A stretch of 57,993 nucleotides of DNA from Aureococcus anophagefferens (taxonomy: Eukaryota; Sar; Pelagophyceae; Pelagomonadales; Pelagomonadaceae). The DNA is taken from contig NW_008705564.1 of the NCBI RefSeq assembly GCF_000186865.1, positions 2,659,024-2,717,016 on the forward strand, written 5' to 3'. The number at the start of each line of letters is the position of its first letter. Position 1 is the first letter of the stretch. Positions 19,854-28,697 of the stretch are shown in pieces. The position numbers were made by a program, and so were the translations under genes. The notes below the pieces were generated by a model. That model worked only from the letters and a program-made list of their open reading frames with translations, was not told the origin of the DNA and did not search any database.

Positions 19854-21161
19854 ATGGGCCGCGCCGCGCGGCGCTTCTCCGCGCGGTCGCGGCGCGAGCG
19901 CGGCGCCGTGTCCGCGGCGCAGCTCCTGCGCCGCGCCGCGGCCGCCGCGGCGTCGCCGGGTGTCCGCGCGCCGTCGCTGCCGCTGCCGGGGCGCACGCCG
20001 AACCTGCGGCCGCGGCGCGGCGCCGCGCGCTGCGCGCGCGTCGCCGGCCGGGGCCTCGGCCTCGTCGCCGCGCGGCCGCTCGCCGCGGGCACGACCGTCG
20101 TCTGCGAGAAGGCGGTCGCCATGGTCCTCGACGCCGAGATCGACGCCGCCGCGGACGGCGAGAGCGACGACGGCGACGACGGCGACGCGGACGCCGCGGG
20201 CGCGGACGGCGCGCTCCTCGTGCTCCGGCTCTGCTCGCTCGTCGCGGCGGACGAGACCACCGCGCGCTCAAAGCTCAAACGCCTCTTCCCGCGGACGCCC
20301 GCCAAGGCGGCAACTCTGCGGCCCTGGCGCTGCGGCTTGCCGGGCCTCGACCGCCTCGCGCGAACGGCGCTCGCGGCGACGCCTCCGGATTTGGCGGCGC
20401 GCCTGCCGCACGTCGCGCGCTACAACGCCTTGGACTGCCACACGGGCGGCGAGCGCCTCTCCTACCCGCTCCTCGCCGAGAACCGCCTCGCGGGCGTCGC
20501 GCTCTTCGCCAGGGGGAGCCTCTTCAACCACGGCGACGACCCGAACGTGGCTCGCTGGCACGTCGGCGACGTCTGCTGCTTCCGCACGAACCGCTTCGTC
20601 GCCGCGGGCGAGGAGCTCACGATGGCCTACTGCGACTCGGCGCTGCTGGCGGACGGCGACGCCGCCCGGACGGCCCTCGCGCACTTCGATTTCGTGGAAC
20701 AACCGGCCGCGGCCGCGCGGCCTCTACTGGGCGTCGACGAGCAGCGCGAGCTCATGGCGCTGCCCGCCGGCGCGCGCCTCGAGGCCCTCGCGGCCCTCGG
20801 CGACTGCGCCCTCGCCCACGACCGGCTCCAGCAACACTTGCTGCGGGCCCTCGCGCTCCGGGACCCGGACGCGGCGCTCGACGCGTGGATCGCCGCGCTC
20901 GAGGTCGCGGACGCCGCGCTACCGCCGCACGACGAGCAGGTCGTCGCGCTCCGCGTCGCCGCGGCCAAGGCGGCCCTCGCGGCGGGGGACGCGGCCTGCG
21001 CGCGCGTCCTCTTCCGGGCGGCCGCGGCGGCGCACGGCGTCGCCTTCGCGCCGGGCACCGCCGCGTTCCGCGCGCGCTACGCGCCGGACCTCGACCTCGC
21101 GACGACGGCGGCGCCCGTCGACGCGGCCGACCTCTGGCGCCTCCTGCGGCGCGGCGCGTAG
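19854..21161 (+). CDS. SET-domain protein, SMYD-like without MYND finger
   Basis: 435 aa from the ATG at 19854. The leader is very Arg-rich. GRGLGLVAARPLAAGTTVV (about 65-85) is the SET-N strand. The core is SLFNHGDDPN (about 222) and GEELTMAYCD (about 253), which correspond to the NHSC-PN and GEE(I/L)..sY motifs. A C-terminal helical region (LQQHLLRALALRDPDAALDAW..., AAAKAALAAGDAACARVLF) looks TPR-like, as in SMYD proteins. It is a likely lysine methyltransferase, with histone or non-histone targets unknown. The usual NHSC is NHGD here. It is divergent from the GATA gene. Confidence 0.8.
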   Translation: MGRAARRFSARSRRERGAVSAAQLLRRAAAAAASPGVRAPSLPLPGRTPNLRPRRGAARCARVAGRGLGLVAARPLAAGTTVVCEKAVAMVLDAEIDAAADGESDDGDDGDADAAGADGALLVLRLCSLVAADETTARSKLKRLFPRTPAKAATLRPWRCGLPGLDRLARTALAATPPDLAARLPHVARYNALDCHTGGERLSYPLLAENRLAGVALFARGSLFNHGDDPNVARWHVGDVCCFRTNRFVAAGEELTMAYCDSALLADGDAARTALAHFDFVEQPAAAARPLLGVDEQRELMALPAGARLEALAALGDCALAHDRLQQHLLRALALRDPDAALDAWIAALEVADAALPPHDEQVVALRVAAAKAALAAGDAACARVLFRAAAAAHGVAFAPGTAAFRARYAPDLDLATTAAPVDAADLWRLLRRGA

Positions 21162-21192
21162 GCGCGCGCACGATACTAACACATTGGCAACG

Positions 21193-22482
21193 TTACCGCG
21201 CGGGCGCTCGTCGCCGCCGGGGCTTCTTCCGGGCGGCGGCCTTCGGCGCGGCCTTGCGCGCCGAGGTCGCGGCGCGCGGGACGCCGTGGCCGAGGCGCCC
21301 GCTCCCCGGCGCGGGGATCGCCTTCTTGAAGACGATGGAGACGCGGTCGCCGTCGTTCGTGTCGTCGTCCTCCGCGGCGAGGACCGCGTGCTGGTAGTCG
21401 TCCTGGCACGGCCCGAACATGTGGACGACGTCGCCGTGGAAGAGGTGGAACGTGTGGAGGTCGTCGTCGCCCGCGCGGCCGATCTTCCGGAAGCAGAAGC
21501 GGCGCGGCTCGCCCGCGGACACGACGACGTTCTCGCGGTGCCAGTAGGTCCCGTGCTCCGGGTCGCTGTGGTACTTGCAGGCCGCCTTCTCGCCCTTGGC
21601 GTAGAGGTTCAGCAGCGCGCAGTCGTGGCGGAGCGCGTCGCCGTAGAGCGCGTCCGCGAGCGCGTCGCGCGCGACGGCGACGGGCGCGGGCAGCGGCTTG
21701 GGCGCCATGAGCTTGCCGCTGTACGCGAGCGCGCCGACGCCGGCCTCGGCGACCCAGGCCGTGTGGCGCCGCTCCAGGACGAGCGCGCCGCCCTTGGTCG
21801 CGATGCGCTCGGCAGCGAGCGGCAGGGACGCCTTCAGCGCGCCGACGTCCGGCAGCGTCGCCGCGAGCAGCCCGGGTCGCACGGCGAAGGGCAGGCCGAG
21901 CGCCGCCTCCGCGGCCGCCAATCGTTCGAGCGACGGGAGCGTCGCGCCCCGCGCCGCGCAGCGGCGCGCGGCCCAGTGGAGCGCCGTCGCGCCCGCGGCG
22001 CCGCCGTCGCCGTCGCCGGCCGCGCGCGCGAACGCGGCTTCCAGTAGATCGCCGTGCGCCGCCCAGGGCCCCGGCTCCTGCGCGAGCGCGCCGACGTAGC
22101 GGAGCGACTCGCGCCGGTCCGCGCGCCAGGCCGCGGCGTCGTCGGACGCCCCGGCGGCGTCCTCGGCCAGGAGCGCGAGGCACCGCGCGAAGCGGCCGTC
22201 ACATACGACGTCGCGCCGCGCCGCCGCGGCGCCGCCGCCGACGCATCTCTGCGCGAGCTTGGCGAAGACGCGCTTCAGCGCCGACCGGCGCTTGCGCACG
22301 TGGACCGGGTCGGCCTCGCAGGAGCACGTCTCCTCCCCCGCCAGCGGCAGCAGCGTCGACGCGGCGAGGACGTCGTCCCAGCCCCGGGCCTCGCCGACCA
22401 AGCGGTTCACGTCGCGGCTGTTCAAGGGTCTGGGCGCCAGGGCGCGCGCCGAGGCGACGAGGGCGAGGAGGAGGCCTCGCAT
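21193..22482 (-). CDS. AlkB-like 2-oxoglutarate/Fe(II) dioxygenase
   Basis: 429 aa from the ATG at 22482, where a hydrophobic leader MRGLLLALVASARA begins; an in-frame ATG at 22557 would add 25 aa. The C-terminal half carries the double-stranded beta-helix motifs: LLNLYAKGEKAACKYHSDPE (HxD iron ligands), HLFHGDVVHMFGPCQDDYQHAV (distal His) and GDRVSIVFKK (Arg contacting 2-oxoglutarate). This order matches ALKBH2/3-type nucleic-acid demethylases. The N-terminal ~200 aa are Ala-rich and novel. A Lys/Arg tail could bind nucleic acid. The leader suggests organelle targeting. Substrate (DNA, RNA or protein) cannot be set from the sequence. Confidence 0.8.
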   Translation of the reverse strand: MRGLLLALVASARALAPRPLNSRDVNRLVGEARGWDDVLAASTLLPLAGEETCSCEADPVHVRKRRSALKRVFAKLAQRCVGGGAAAARRDVVCDGRFARCLALLAEDAAGASDDAAAWRADRRESLRYVGALAQEPGPWAAHGDLLEAAFARAAGDGDGGAAGATALHWAARRCAARGATLPSLERLAAAEAALGLPFAVRPGLLAATLPDVGALKASLPLAAERIATKGGALVLERRHTAWVAEAGVGALAYSGKLMAPKPLPAPVAVARDALADALYGDALRHDCALLNLYAKGEKAACKYHSDPEHGTYWHRENVVVSAGEPRRFCFRKIGRAGDDDLHTFHLFHGDVVHMFGPCQDDYQHAVLAAEDDDTNDGDRVSIVFKKAIPAPGSGRLGHGVPRAATSARKAAPKAAARKKPRRRRAPAR

Positions 22483-22732
22483 CGTTCGCCGCGTCCTCGG
22501 CGTAGACGCGCTCCGTCGCCGCGCACGCCCCGAAGATGCTTTCGTTGCTGCGCCCATCGTTCGCTCTTCAACGGCGCTTCACCATCTACCTCAAGTTACA
22601 TGCGTCCGCTCGTACGAGTGCGTCCACGGACACTGTCGGCACCGCTGGCCGACGAAGTGGTCGACAAAAACGAGGCGCCGGGCCTTATCAGATCGCATGC
22701 GAGCCCGGCGCGGCGTCGAGGCGCGACCGACC

Positions 22733-23836
22733 TCACCGTGGGCTCGGGCCCGCGCCGTCGTCGAGGAGCCCCTCCGTCGCGTCCGCGTCCGCCTCGAGGT
22801 CCAGGGACGACCGGCCGCCGCGGAGCGTCAGCTCCGCCGCCGCCGGCGCCGCGGCGCCGCGCTTGCCGCCCGGCAGCGGCGAGCCCGGCGGCTTCGCCGC
22901 GTCTTTCTTCTCCGTCAGCTTGAAGTAGTTGTACGCCGCGAAGAACGCGAGGCAGATGCCGTAGCCCAGCGCCTGCTGCGCCGTGACCTCCTCGCCCAAC
23001 GCCAGCGCCGACAACAGCACGAGGCCCGCGTTGCGCGCCGTGCCCAGCAGCTTGACCATGACGGACGACGTCCGCTTGATGACGAGAAACGACGCGACGT
23101 TCACGGCGAAGCCCAGCAGCGCCGCGATCAAAAACACGTCGCCGTTCTCCGTGATTTTCGCAAAATCGCCCGAGGCGCGCAGCTTCGGGACCTCGAGGAA
23201 GAGGGCCAGCCCCCACATCCACGCCGCGCAGATCGGCGCCATGAGGTACAAGCCCTCGAACGCGCCGAACTTCAAGTTGCAGAGGAGCCGCTGCGTCAAC
23301 ACGAGCCGCGTCGCCTCCGACGTCTCCGCCGCGCACATGATGAGGAACCCCGTGAGGTTGAAGTGGGCCTCGCCGAACGACGAGATCACCGTGCCCGCGG
23401 ACATGGCCGCGACGGAAAGCGCGACGTTCCGCGACGGCGCCTCGACGCCGCTGAGATATAAGAAGAGCACGACGACGCAGGGCGTGAAAGCCTTCAAAAT
23501 TTGGACGAAGGACACGGTGAGATAGATGTAGCCCGCGTTGCCGAAGCAGAGCGACGCGGCGAACGCGGCGCCGACGACGACCATGTTCTTCCGGTAGAAG
23601 TCCCAGGAGATGGACCTGGCCTGGTCGCTGAGCGGCTGCCACTTGAAGACCTTGACCACGAAAAAGGACCCGATGGCGCTCGACACCTGGCCGATGCCGC
23701 TGATGAGCATGGGATAGGGGAAGCCGTAGGACGTCATGAGCTGCTTGTTCACGAGAATGAGCGCCGGGCCGACGACCATGTAGAGCGCGACGCACCCGAG
23801 CACGTCCAGCGCGCCCAGCAGCCGCTTCAGGTCCAT
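22733..23836 (-). CDS. TPT/nucleotide-sugar transporter family (EamA fold)
   Basis: 367 aa, ATG at 23836. About ten hydrophobic spans run from residue 10 to 320. Family motifs include ALILVNKQLM at the first helix, FGNAGYIYLTVSFVQILKAFTPC (helix 4 with the conserved K/T pair) and a late helix with SSVMVKLLG...VLLSALALGEEVT. These are typical of triose-phosphate/nucleotide-sugar transporters of Golgi or plastid-envelope membranes. There is no long plastid transit peptide, so an endomembrane location is more likely. The C-terminal ~50 aa are cytosolic and disordered. Substrate unknown. Neighbouring glycosyltransferases make a glycan-precursor role plausible, but this is inference. Confidence 0.88.
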   Translation of the reverse strand: MDLKRLLGALDVLGCVALYMVVGPALILVNKQLMTSYGFPYPMLISGIGQVSSAIGSFFVVKVFKWQPLSDQARSISWDFYRKNMVVVGAAFAASLCFGNAGYIYLTVSFVQILKAFTPCVVVLFLYLSGVEAPSRNVALSVAAMSAGTVISSFGEAHFNLTGFLIMCAAETSEATRLVLTQRLLCNLKFGAFEGLYLMAPICAAWMWGLALFLEVPKLRASGDFAKITENGDVFLIAALLGFAVNVASFLVIKRTSSVMVKLLGTARNAGLVLLSALALGEEVTAQQALGYGICLAFFAAYNYFKLTEKKDAAKPPGSPLPGGKRGAAAPAAAELTLRGGRSSLDLEADADATEGLLDDGAGPSPR

Positions 23837-23943
23837 GGGGAGGCGGCGTTCGGGCGCGGGTGGGGCGCGGGTGCGGTTGGTACAGCTCCAAAAGCTCGAG
23901 GACTCGACGAGGAGCGCCGAGAGTTGACGTCAAGTTGCACTTC

Positions 23944-25759
23944 TTACCCCGCGCCGTCGTCGGGCGTCCACGCGGTGCCCGGCTTCGAGGAGTAGGTCCC
24001 GACGGCCGTGTCCGCCGTGTCCGCGCGGCGCACGAGGGCCGCGTCGATCTGGCCGCCCGACGACGTCGGCGTGCCGAACCTCTGCTGGAGCCGCTTCGCC
24101 TCGAGCTTGCCCGCGGCCTCCTTGGCCTTGACGACGTCCCCGAGGCGCTTCATCTTCTCGTTGGGCAGGTTGATGGTCTCCTTGAGCGACGTGCGGTTCC
24201 GCCAGACCGTGCACGACCCCTTGACGCCGTACTTCTTCTTCCGCTCCGACGACTTGACGACCTGCATCTCGTCGCGGCAGAAGGCGTCGCCCCACCAGTC
24301 GCCGCAGACCATGGACCGGTCGCCGGCGTCGTAGGCGGCCCGCCACGCCTCCATGTGGGACAGCAGCGTCCCGACGGTGATCGCGCACTCGGACCGCTGC
24401 CACCAGTTCTTGTCGGGGAGGTGGTGCACGAGGAAGTTCGCGAAGTTGGCCACGGGCAGCACCTTCCGCCGGCCGCAGTTCAGGTAGAGGTTCCAGCCGC
24501 CGGCGCGGACGCGCGTGAAGGACCCCGCGGTCTTGGGCACGTTGAGGATGTGGCACTGCTTGTGGTGCTGCCGGAGCTCCTCGCGCGTCGCCTGCGCGGG
24601 GCCGTTCCCCGGGACCGAGAAAAACGACGGCGGCGCGCACCATCCAGGCGCCCGCGTGGGGGTTGACCATGGTCGCGTAGAGCCGCCCGCCGACCTCGAC
24701 GGCGTGGTAGCTGTCGACGCCGTTCTCCCACATGACCTGCTCCGCGCCGAGGCCTGCGGACCGTTTCGCGTTGTCGACGCGCGCGACCCGGCGCGACGCG
24801 CGCGGTCGCGGCCGCCCCCGCCGGCGCGGCGCGTGGCGCGGCGCCGGCGGGTTTATCGCGGCGCCGGCGCGCGCCGATGCCGTTCTTCTCGAAGCGCTGC
24901 CAGCCGAGGACGTACTTGCTGCCGTCCGGCGCGGCCGCGAGCCGTAAGCTCTCGGCGTAGAAGGCGAGCACGTGCCTCAATTCGACGTGGACGTCGTCCT
25001 CGGCGTAGAGGAAGAGGTCGAAGTCCTGGAGCTTCTTGCGCATCTCGTGGCGGTGCTGCATCGTCATGTCGAACTTGAGGTCCGCGGGCCTGGGCCGACC
25101 TCGCATCTTCGACCCGACTTCAATGCGAGCGTAGTCGACGCGAGGCTTTCAGTCGTGCTTCGAGACCTCGACGAGAGCGATCGATTCGTCCGAAAATCGG
25201 CCGAATCGACGTCGATGCGACCGAGCTCGAGAGGTTTCGTCGGAATAGCCTCGATTTCGGCGCGGCCGCGGGCTCCTCCTTCAACACGAAGTCGACGCTC
25301 CCGCCGAAGTGGCCGCTGCAGCCGCCGAGCAGGGCCCGCATCTCGAGCTCCTGCGCCGCCGTGTAGGGGTTGCTGTCCGCCGTGTAGAGCACGAGTTCGA
25401 CGCGAAGGCCGCCCTCGCACATGCTGACGACGCTGCCCATCATCTGGAGCAGGTGCACGTGCTGCTTGCGGTCGTAGGCCGTGATGCAGTAGAGGAGCCG
25501 CAGGTTCCGCGGCCCGCTCGCCGGCGCCGCCGGCGCCGCCGGCGCCGCCGGCGCCGGGCGCCGGCGCCGGCGCCGGCGCGAGCGGCGCCTCGGCGTGGTG
25601 GCGGTGGTGCTTCGAGAGCAAGGCGCGCGTCTGCGCGCGGCGCTGCACGGTCGGCGCGGCGCGCGCGCGGCCGCGGGCGAGCGCCGCCGCCGCGGCGACG
25701 GCGCACGCGACGCACGCGAGCGCGGCGGCGCGGCGCCGCCACGCTTTGGGCAGCTCCAT
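23944..25759 (-). CDS. type II membrane glycosyltransferase-like protein (frameshifted model)
   Basis: Exons 25759-25274, 25089-24881 and 24753-23944. The N-terminus has a basic cap and a signal anchor (ACVACAVAAAAALA). NLRLLYCITAYDRKQHVHLLQMMGS, LVLYTADSNPY and FDLFLYAEDDVHV (an acidic metal-binding-type EDD) resemble Golgi glycosyltransferases. GWQRFEKNGLGAEQVMWENG is restored across the third exon junction. The C-terminus is rich in Trp and Cys (GGWNLYLNC, CGDWWGDAFC). Two one-base excesses remain, one in the GGCGCC repeat (25510-25585) and one near 24640. With both corrected, about 500 aa are open. It may be a pseudogene or carry assembly errors. It is divergent from a second glycosyltransferase. 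Confidence 0.7.
24754..24872 (-). mobile_element. orphan introner-like insertion (119 bp)
   Basis: Flanked by near-identical 8-bp repeats GCCGAGGC (24746-24753) and GCCGATGC (24873-24880), plus strand. Removing 24754-24880 uses a GC donor and CAG acceptor and repairs the reading frame as KNGLGAEQV. It shares no sequence with the other families here and is extremely CG-rich. Confidence 0.65.
25090..25265 (-). mobile_element. GC-drifted long-family introner (176 bp)
   Basis: Exact 8-bp duplication CCGCGGGC (25082-25089, 25266-25273). The intron is 25090-25273 (minus) with a GC donor and CAG acceptor, giving LKEEPADLKFDM. The core is the family core, but A/T positions have become G/C, and the terminal repeats match only partly. 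Confidence 0.88.
25510..25585. repeat. GGCGCC/GCCGGC microsatellite
   Basis: Repeats of GCCGGCGCC with one phase change (GCCGGGCGCC). It encodes Gly/Ala in the glycosyltransferase stem. The reading frame changes within it, consistent with slippage or a collapsed repeat. Confidence 0.8.
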
Positions 25760-25908
25760 CGTGAATTGATCAAGATTCCTTGGCGAGGCACGTTCGACCC
25801 CTGGTAAAAAAATATGGGCGCAATCTGCGAAAGACCTGCAAGCGACACATCTTGTGGGCTGATGGTGTGCACCTCGCTCTACTGAGTGGCCGCCGGCGCG
25901 CATCCGCC

Positions 25909-27615
25909 ATGCGCGCGTCCGCCATGCGCGCGCTCGCGCTCGTCGCGTCGGTCGCGCGCTGCGGTCGCGCCGACAAGGCGCACGGCGACAAGATGAATGA
26001 CCCGGCCTTTCTGGCCATGAAGGCCCAGGCCGAGCGCGACTACTACGCGCCCTACGTTCACTACGGCAAGCCGGAGCACCTGCTCACGGACATCGAGTGG
26101 GGCCGCTTCGAGACGCGGAACCGGAAGCCGCGGGCCTGCGCGCTGCCCAGCGACCAGGGCGTCGCCTTCCACCTCTTCTGCTACCTGCGCGACGACTCGC
26201 CGAGCCTCCTCGCGCACTTTCTGCGCTGGTACGCCGCGGCGGGCCTCGACTTTAAATCGAAGAGCCGCTTCGTCGTGCACGCGACGCGAAAGGCGAACGC
26301 GTCCGCCGCGACGGCGCGCGTCTTCAAGGACTACGGCGTGCCGCGCAAGGCCGTCCGGTCGACGGACGCGTACACGTCGTCCTTGAAGGTCCAGGCCGTC
26401 AACGACTACTTGGAGACGCTCGCCGACGACGCCTGGCTCGTCTACCCCGACGTCGACGAGTTCTTCGCCTTCCCCTGCGCCTGGGGCGGCCGCGTGCTGC
26501 CCGTCGTCGACCACATGGCGCGCCAGTCCGTCGACGGGCCCGTCGCCGCCGCGATCATCAGCGACTGGTCGCTGCCGGAGAACGACTGGCTCAGGGCCCT
26601 CGCCGCGGGCACGGACTCGCCGGAGAAGGCCGCGCCCTGGGCGCCGGACAGGCGCGTCGACTTCGTCGGCGGCGAGATGTTCGACCGCGTCGCTCGATCT
26701 TGGCGCCTCGAGGAGCCGACGCCGCCGCCGCCGCCGGGCTGGGGCCAGCGCTGGACGGAGGCGGACATCGGCGTGCGGAGCCTCTTTCGCCAATTTCCCG
26801 CGTCGTACCGCGTCACGGGCTGCCTGCTGCACCTCCGGCCCTTCAAGCACGCGCTCACGCGCGCGACGTGCGCGTCGAGCCTCGGCAAGTCGGACCACGG
26901 CCTGCTGCGCCAGCGCTTCGAGAGCTCGCACCTCACGGGCTGCTACTACAAAGACTCTCACCGCGCGTGGGTCCGGCGGAGCACGCCGCCGAAGATGCAC
27001 GAGCCGACGCTCGCGTTCGCGCACTTCCGGTTCACGGCCGACGGCGCGCGGTCCCTCGAGTCGAAGCGCGCGGCCTACGCGCGCGCGGCGGCCCAGTGGC
27101 GCAACGCCCACGGCGGCGACGCCGCGCCGCCGGCCGACGCGCCGCCGCGCGACCGGCTCCAGTACGCGAACATGAACCACGCGCAAAAGGCTTATAGGGC
27201 CATGCAGCTGCTCTACAAGCGCGACGGCGACACGCTCGTCTTCCGCGACGAGGTGCAGGTCGTCACGCACGTCGACTGCTACGGCGACCGCCCGCTCGCG
27301 CCCGTCAACGCGACGACGGGCGAGCGCGCGATTCGGGAGACCTACGGCCCGGCGACGAGCGGCCGGCTCCACGACCAGAAGCGGAAGCGGCTCCTCCAGC
27401 TCCTCGCCGTCGACGCGAGCAACAAGGACCTGCTCCGCAAGCTCAACTACGACTACTTCACCATGTACTTCGCGCGGAACTCGACGAAGAGCGGCCTCGT
27501 CAACAAGAAGCTCGCGCAGTTCACGACGCTGCCGCCGGAGCTCGCCGCGAAGCAGAAGGCCAAGGACGCGCGCGACAAGAGGAAGGGCAAGCACCGCGGC
27601 CGGGGGCACGGCTAG
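25909..27615 (+). CDS. secreted/Golgi glycosyltransferase family 2-like protein
   Basis: 568 aa from the first ATG (25909); a second in-frame ATG is at 25924. The hydrophobic leader MRALALVASVARCG is a signal or anchor. VAFHLFCYLRDDSPSLLAHFLRWYAAAGLD (about 85-115) matches the opening of the Glyco_tranf_2_4 group. DAWLVYPDVDEFFAFPC (about 178) carries the DxD(E)F nucleotide-sugar/metal motif. Cys-rich segments and a basic KRKGKHRGRGHG tail follow. The acceptor is unknown. Shares a 149-bp divergent promoter with the glycosyltransferase-like gene on the other strand, suggesting co-expression. Its TAG is 1 bp from the stop of the convergent gene. Confidence 0.78.
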   Translation: MRASAMRALALVASVARCGRADKAHGDKMNDPAFLAMKAQAERDYYAPYVHYGKPEHLLTDIEWGRFETRNRKPRACALPSDQGVAFHLFCYLRDDSPSLLAHFLRWYAAAGLDFKSKSRFVVHATRKANASAATARVFKDYGVPRKAVRSTDAYTSSLKVQAVNDYLETLADDAWLVYPDVDEFFAFPCAWGGRVLPVVDHMARQSVDGPVAAAIISDWSLPENDWLRALAAGTDSPEKAAPWAPDRRVDFVGGEMFDRVARSWRLEEPTPPPPPGWGQRWTEADIGVRSLFRQFPASYRVTGCLLHLRPFKHALTRATCASSLGKSDHGLLRQRFESSHLTGCYYKDSHRAWVRRSTPPKMHEPTLAFAHFRFTADGARSLESKRAAYARAAAQWRNAHGGDAAPPADAPPRDRLQYANMNHAQKAYRAMQLLYKRDGDTLVFRDEVQVVTHVDCYGDRPLAPVNATTGERAIRETYGPATSGRLHDQKRKRLLQLLAVDASNKDLLRKLNYDYFTMYFARNSTKSGLVNKKLAQFTTLPPELAAKQKAKDARDKRKGKHRGRGHG

Positions 27616-27616
27616 A

Positions 27617-28510
27617 CTAAGGACGGCGCGTCGCGCCCGCGCGCCCCCAGTCCGGCGCGGCGCCGTCGCCGAAGTCGAAGTCGGCGTCGTCGTCGGCGTC
27701 GCACACGTAGCCGCAGGCGCCGATGGCCCGGAGGGGCCGGAGCACCCAGCTCCGGCCGTCGTCGTCCTTCCGCGCGGTGCCGCGGGGCTCGATGGCGCGC
27801 CGCAGCGCCGTCGTCGGCGACAGGGGCGACAGGGGCGACGTCGGCGAGGGGCCCGCGGACCGCCGGGGGCTCCCGCGCGCCGCGGCGCCGAAGCCCGTCG
27901 CGTCGAGCCGCGACCGGAGCCGCGCGGCCTCGGCGGTCCGCGCGTCGAAGGCCGCGAGGAGCGCCGCGAGCGCGGCGCGCGCGTGCCCGTCCGCCGGCGC
28001 CGGCGGTGCGCGCGGGAGGGGCGGGAGGGGCGGCGGCGGCGGCGCGGCGGCGGCGGCGGCGCGGGGGACAGGAGACGACGGCGCGCTGTCGAGAGGTTCG
28101 ACCTGCGCCGCGTAGAGGGCCGCCGTCGCGATGCTCGGCGGCGTCGACGGCCGCACGGCCTCGTAGGACGCGCGCGCGGCCGCCGCGCGGCGCATGGCCG
28201 CCTCGACCGTCGCGTCCGCGGACTCCGCGCCGCGCGCGCCGCCGGCCGCCGGCGGCGCGTCGAGCGCCGCCTCGTCGACGCAGGAGCGGTCGACGCCCTC
28301 GTCCTCGAGCTTGCGTCGCGCCGGGCTCGTGAAGGGCGACAGCAGCGTCGACGCCAGCGTCCCGGGCGCGTCGCGCTCGCCGTCGCTCGGGTACTCGTCG
28401 ATGTCGAGGATGGGGCCCTTGTCCAGCCTCGGGTCCATGTCGAAGGCCAGGCTCCGCGCCACGGGCAGGCCACCGCCGCCCGGCGGCGGCGGCGACGGCG
28501 CGGCGGCCAT
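27617..28510 (-). CDS. hypothetical Ala/Pro-rich protein
   Basis: 297 aa, ATG at 28510. Mostly disordered: Pro/Gly N-terminus, acidic patch DKGPILDIDEYPSDGERD, a Ser/Thr-Pro cluster (SPTSPLSPLSPTT, likely proline-directed phosphorylation sites) and an acidic end (CDADDDADFDFGDG). LASTLLSPFTSPARRK is a possible docking motif. I recognise no domain. Two 23-bp promoter repeats lie just upstream. Confidence 0.6.
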   Translation of the reverse strand: MAAAPSPPPPGGGGLPVARSLAFDMDPRLDKGPILDIDEYPSDGERDAPGTLASTLLSPFTSPARRKLEDEGVDRSCVDEAALDAPPAAGGARGAESADATVEAAMRRAAAARASYEAVRPSTPPSIATAALYAAQVEPLDSAPSSPVPRAAAAAAPPPPPLPPLPRAPPAPADGHARAALAALLAAFDARTAEAARLRSRLDATGFGAAARGSPRRSAGPSPTSPLSPLSPTTALRRAIEPRGTARKDDDGRSWVLRPLRAIGACGYVCDADDDADFDFGDGAAPDWGRAGATRRP

Positions 28511-28538
28511 GGCGTCGCGTCAGGCTAGGGAAGATGAC

Positions 28539-28584
28539 CTATCCTATCGTGTCGGGCTGCCCTATTCCATCGTGTCGGGCTGCC
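28539..28584 (-). promoter_or_regulatory. two tandem 23-bp repeats with GGGCAGCC motif
   Basis: Copies 28539-28561 and 28562-28584 differ at two positions and each end (plus) in GTGTCGGGCTGCC. They begin 28 bp upstream of the ATG at 28510 (minus) and so are probably its promoter or initiator. Confidence 0.55.
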
Positions 28585-28697
28585 CCGAAAAGTGTGTTGT
28601 CCAGCGCGGAGGCCTGCGCGGCGCCCGCCGGGGGTCTCCCAGCCTTCTCCCGCGCGGCGCCGACGGAACGAAGGCGCGCGCCACCATCGTCCCTCGC

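Noticed and set aside
25510..25585. CRISPR-like or satellite array
   Set aside because: It is a GGCGCC microsatellite coding for Gly/Ala with no spacers, and the host is eukaryotic.
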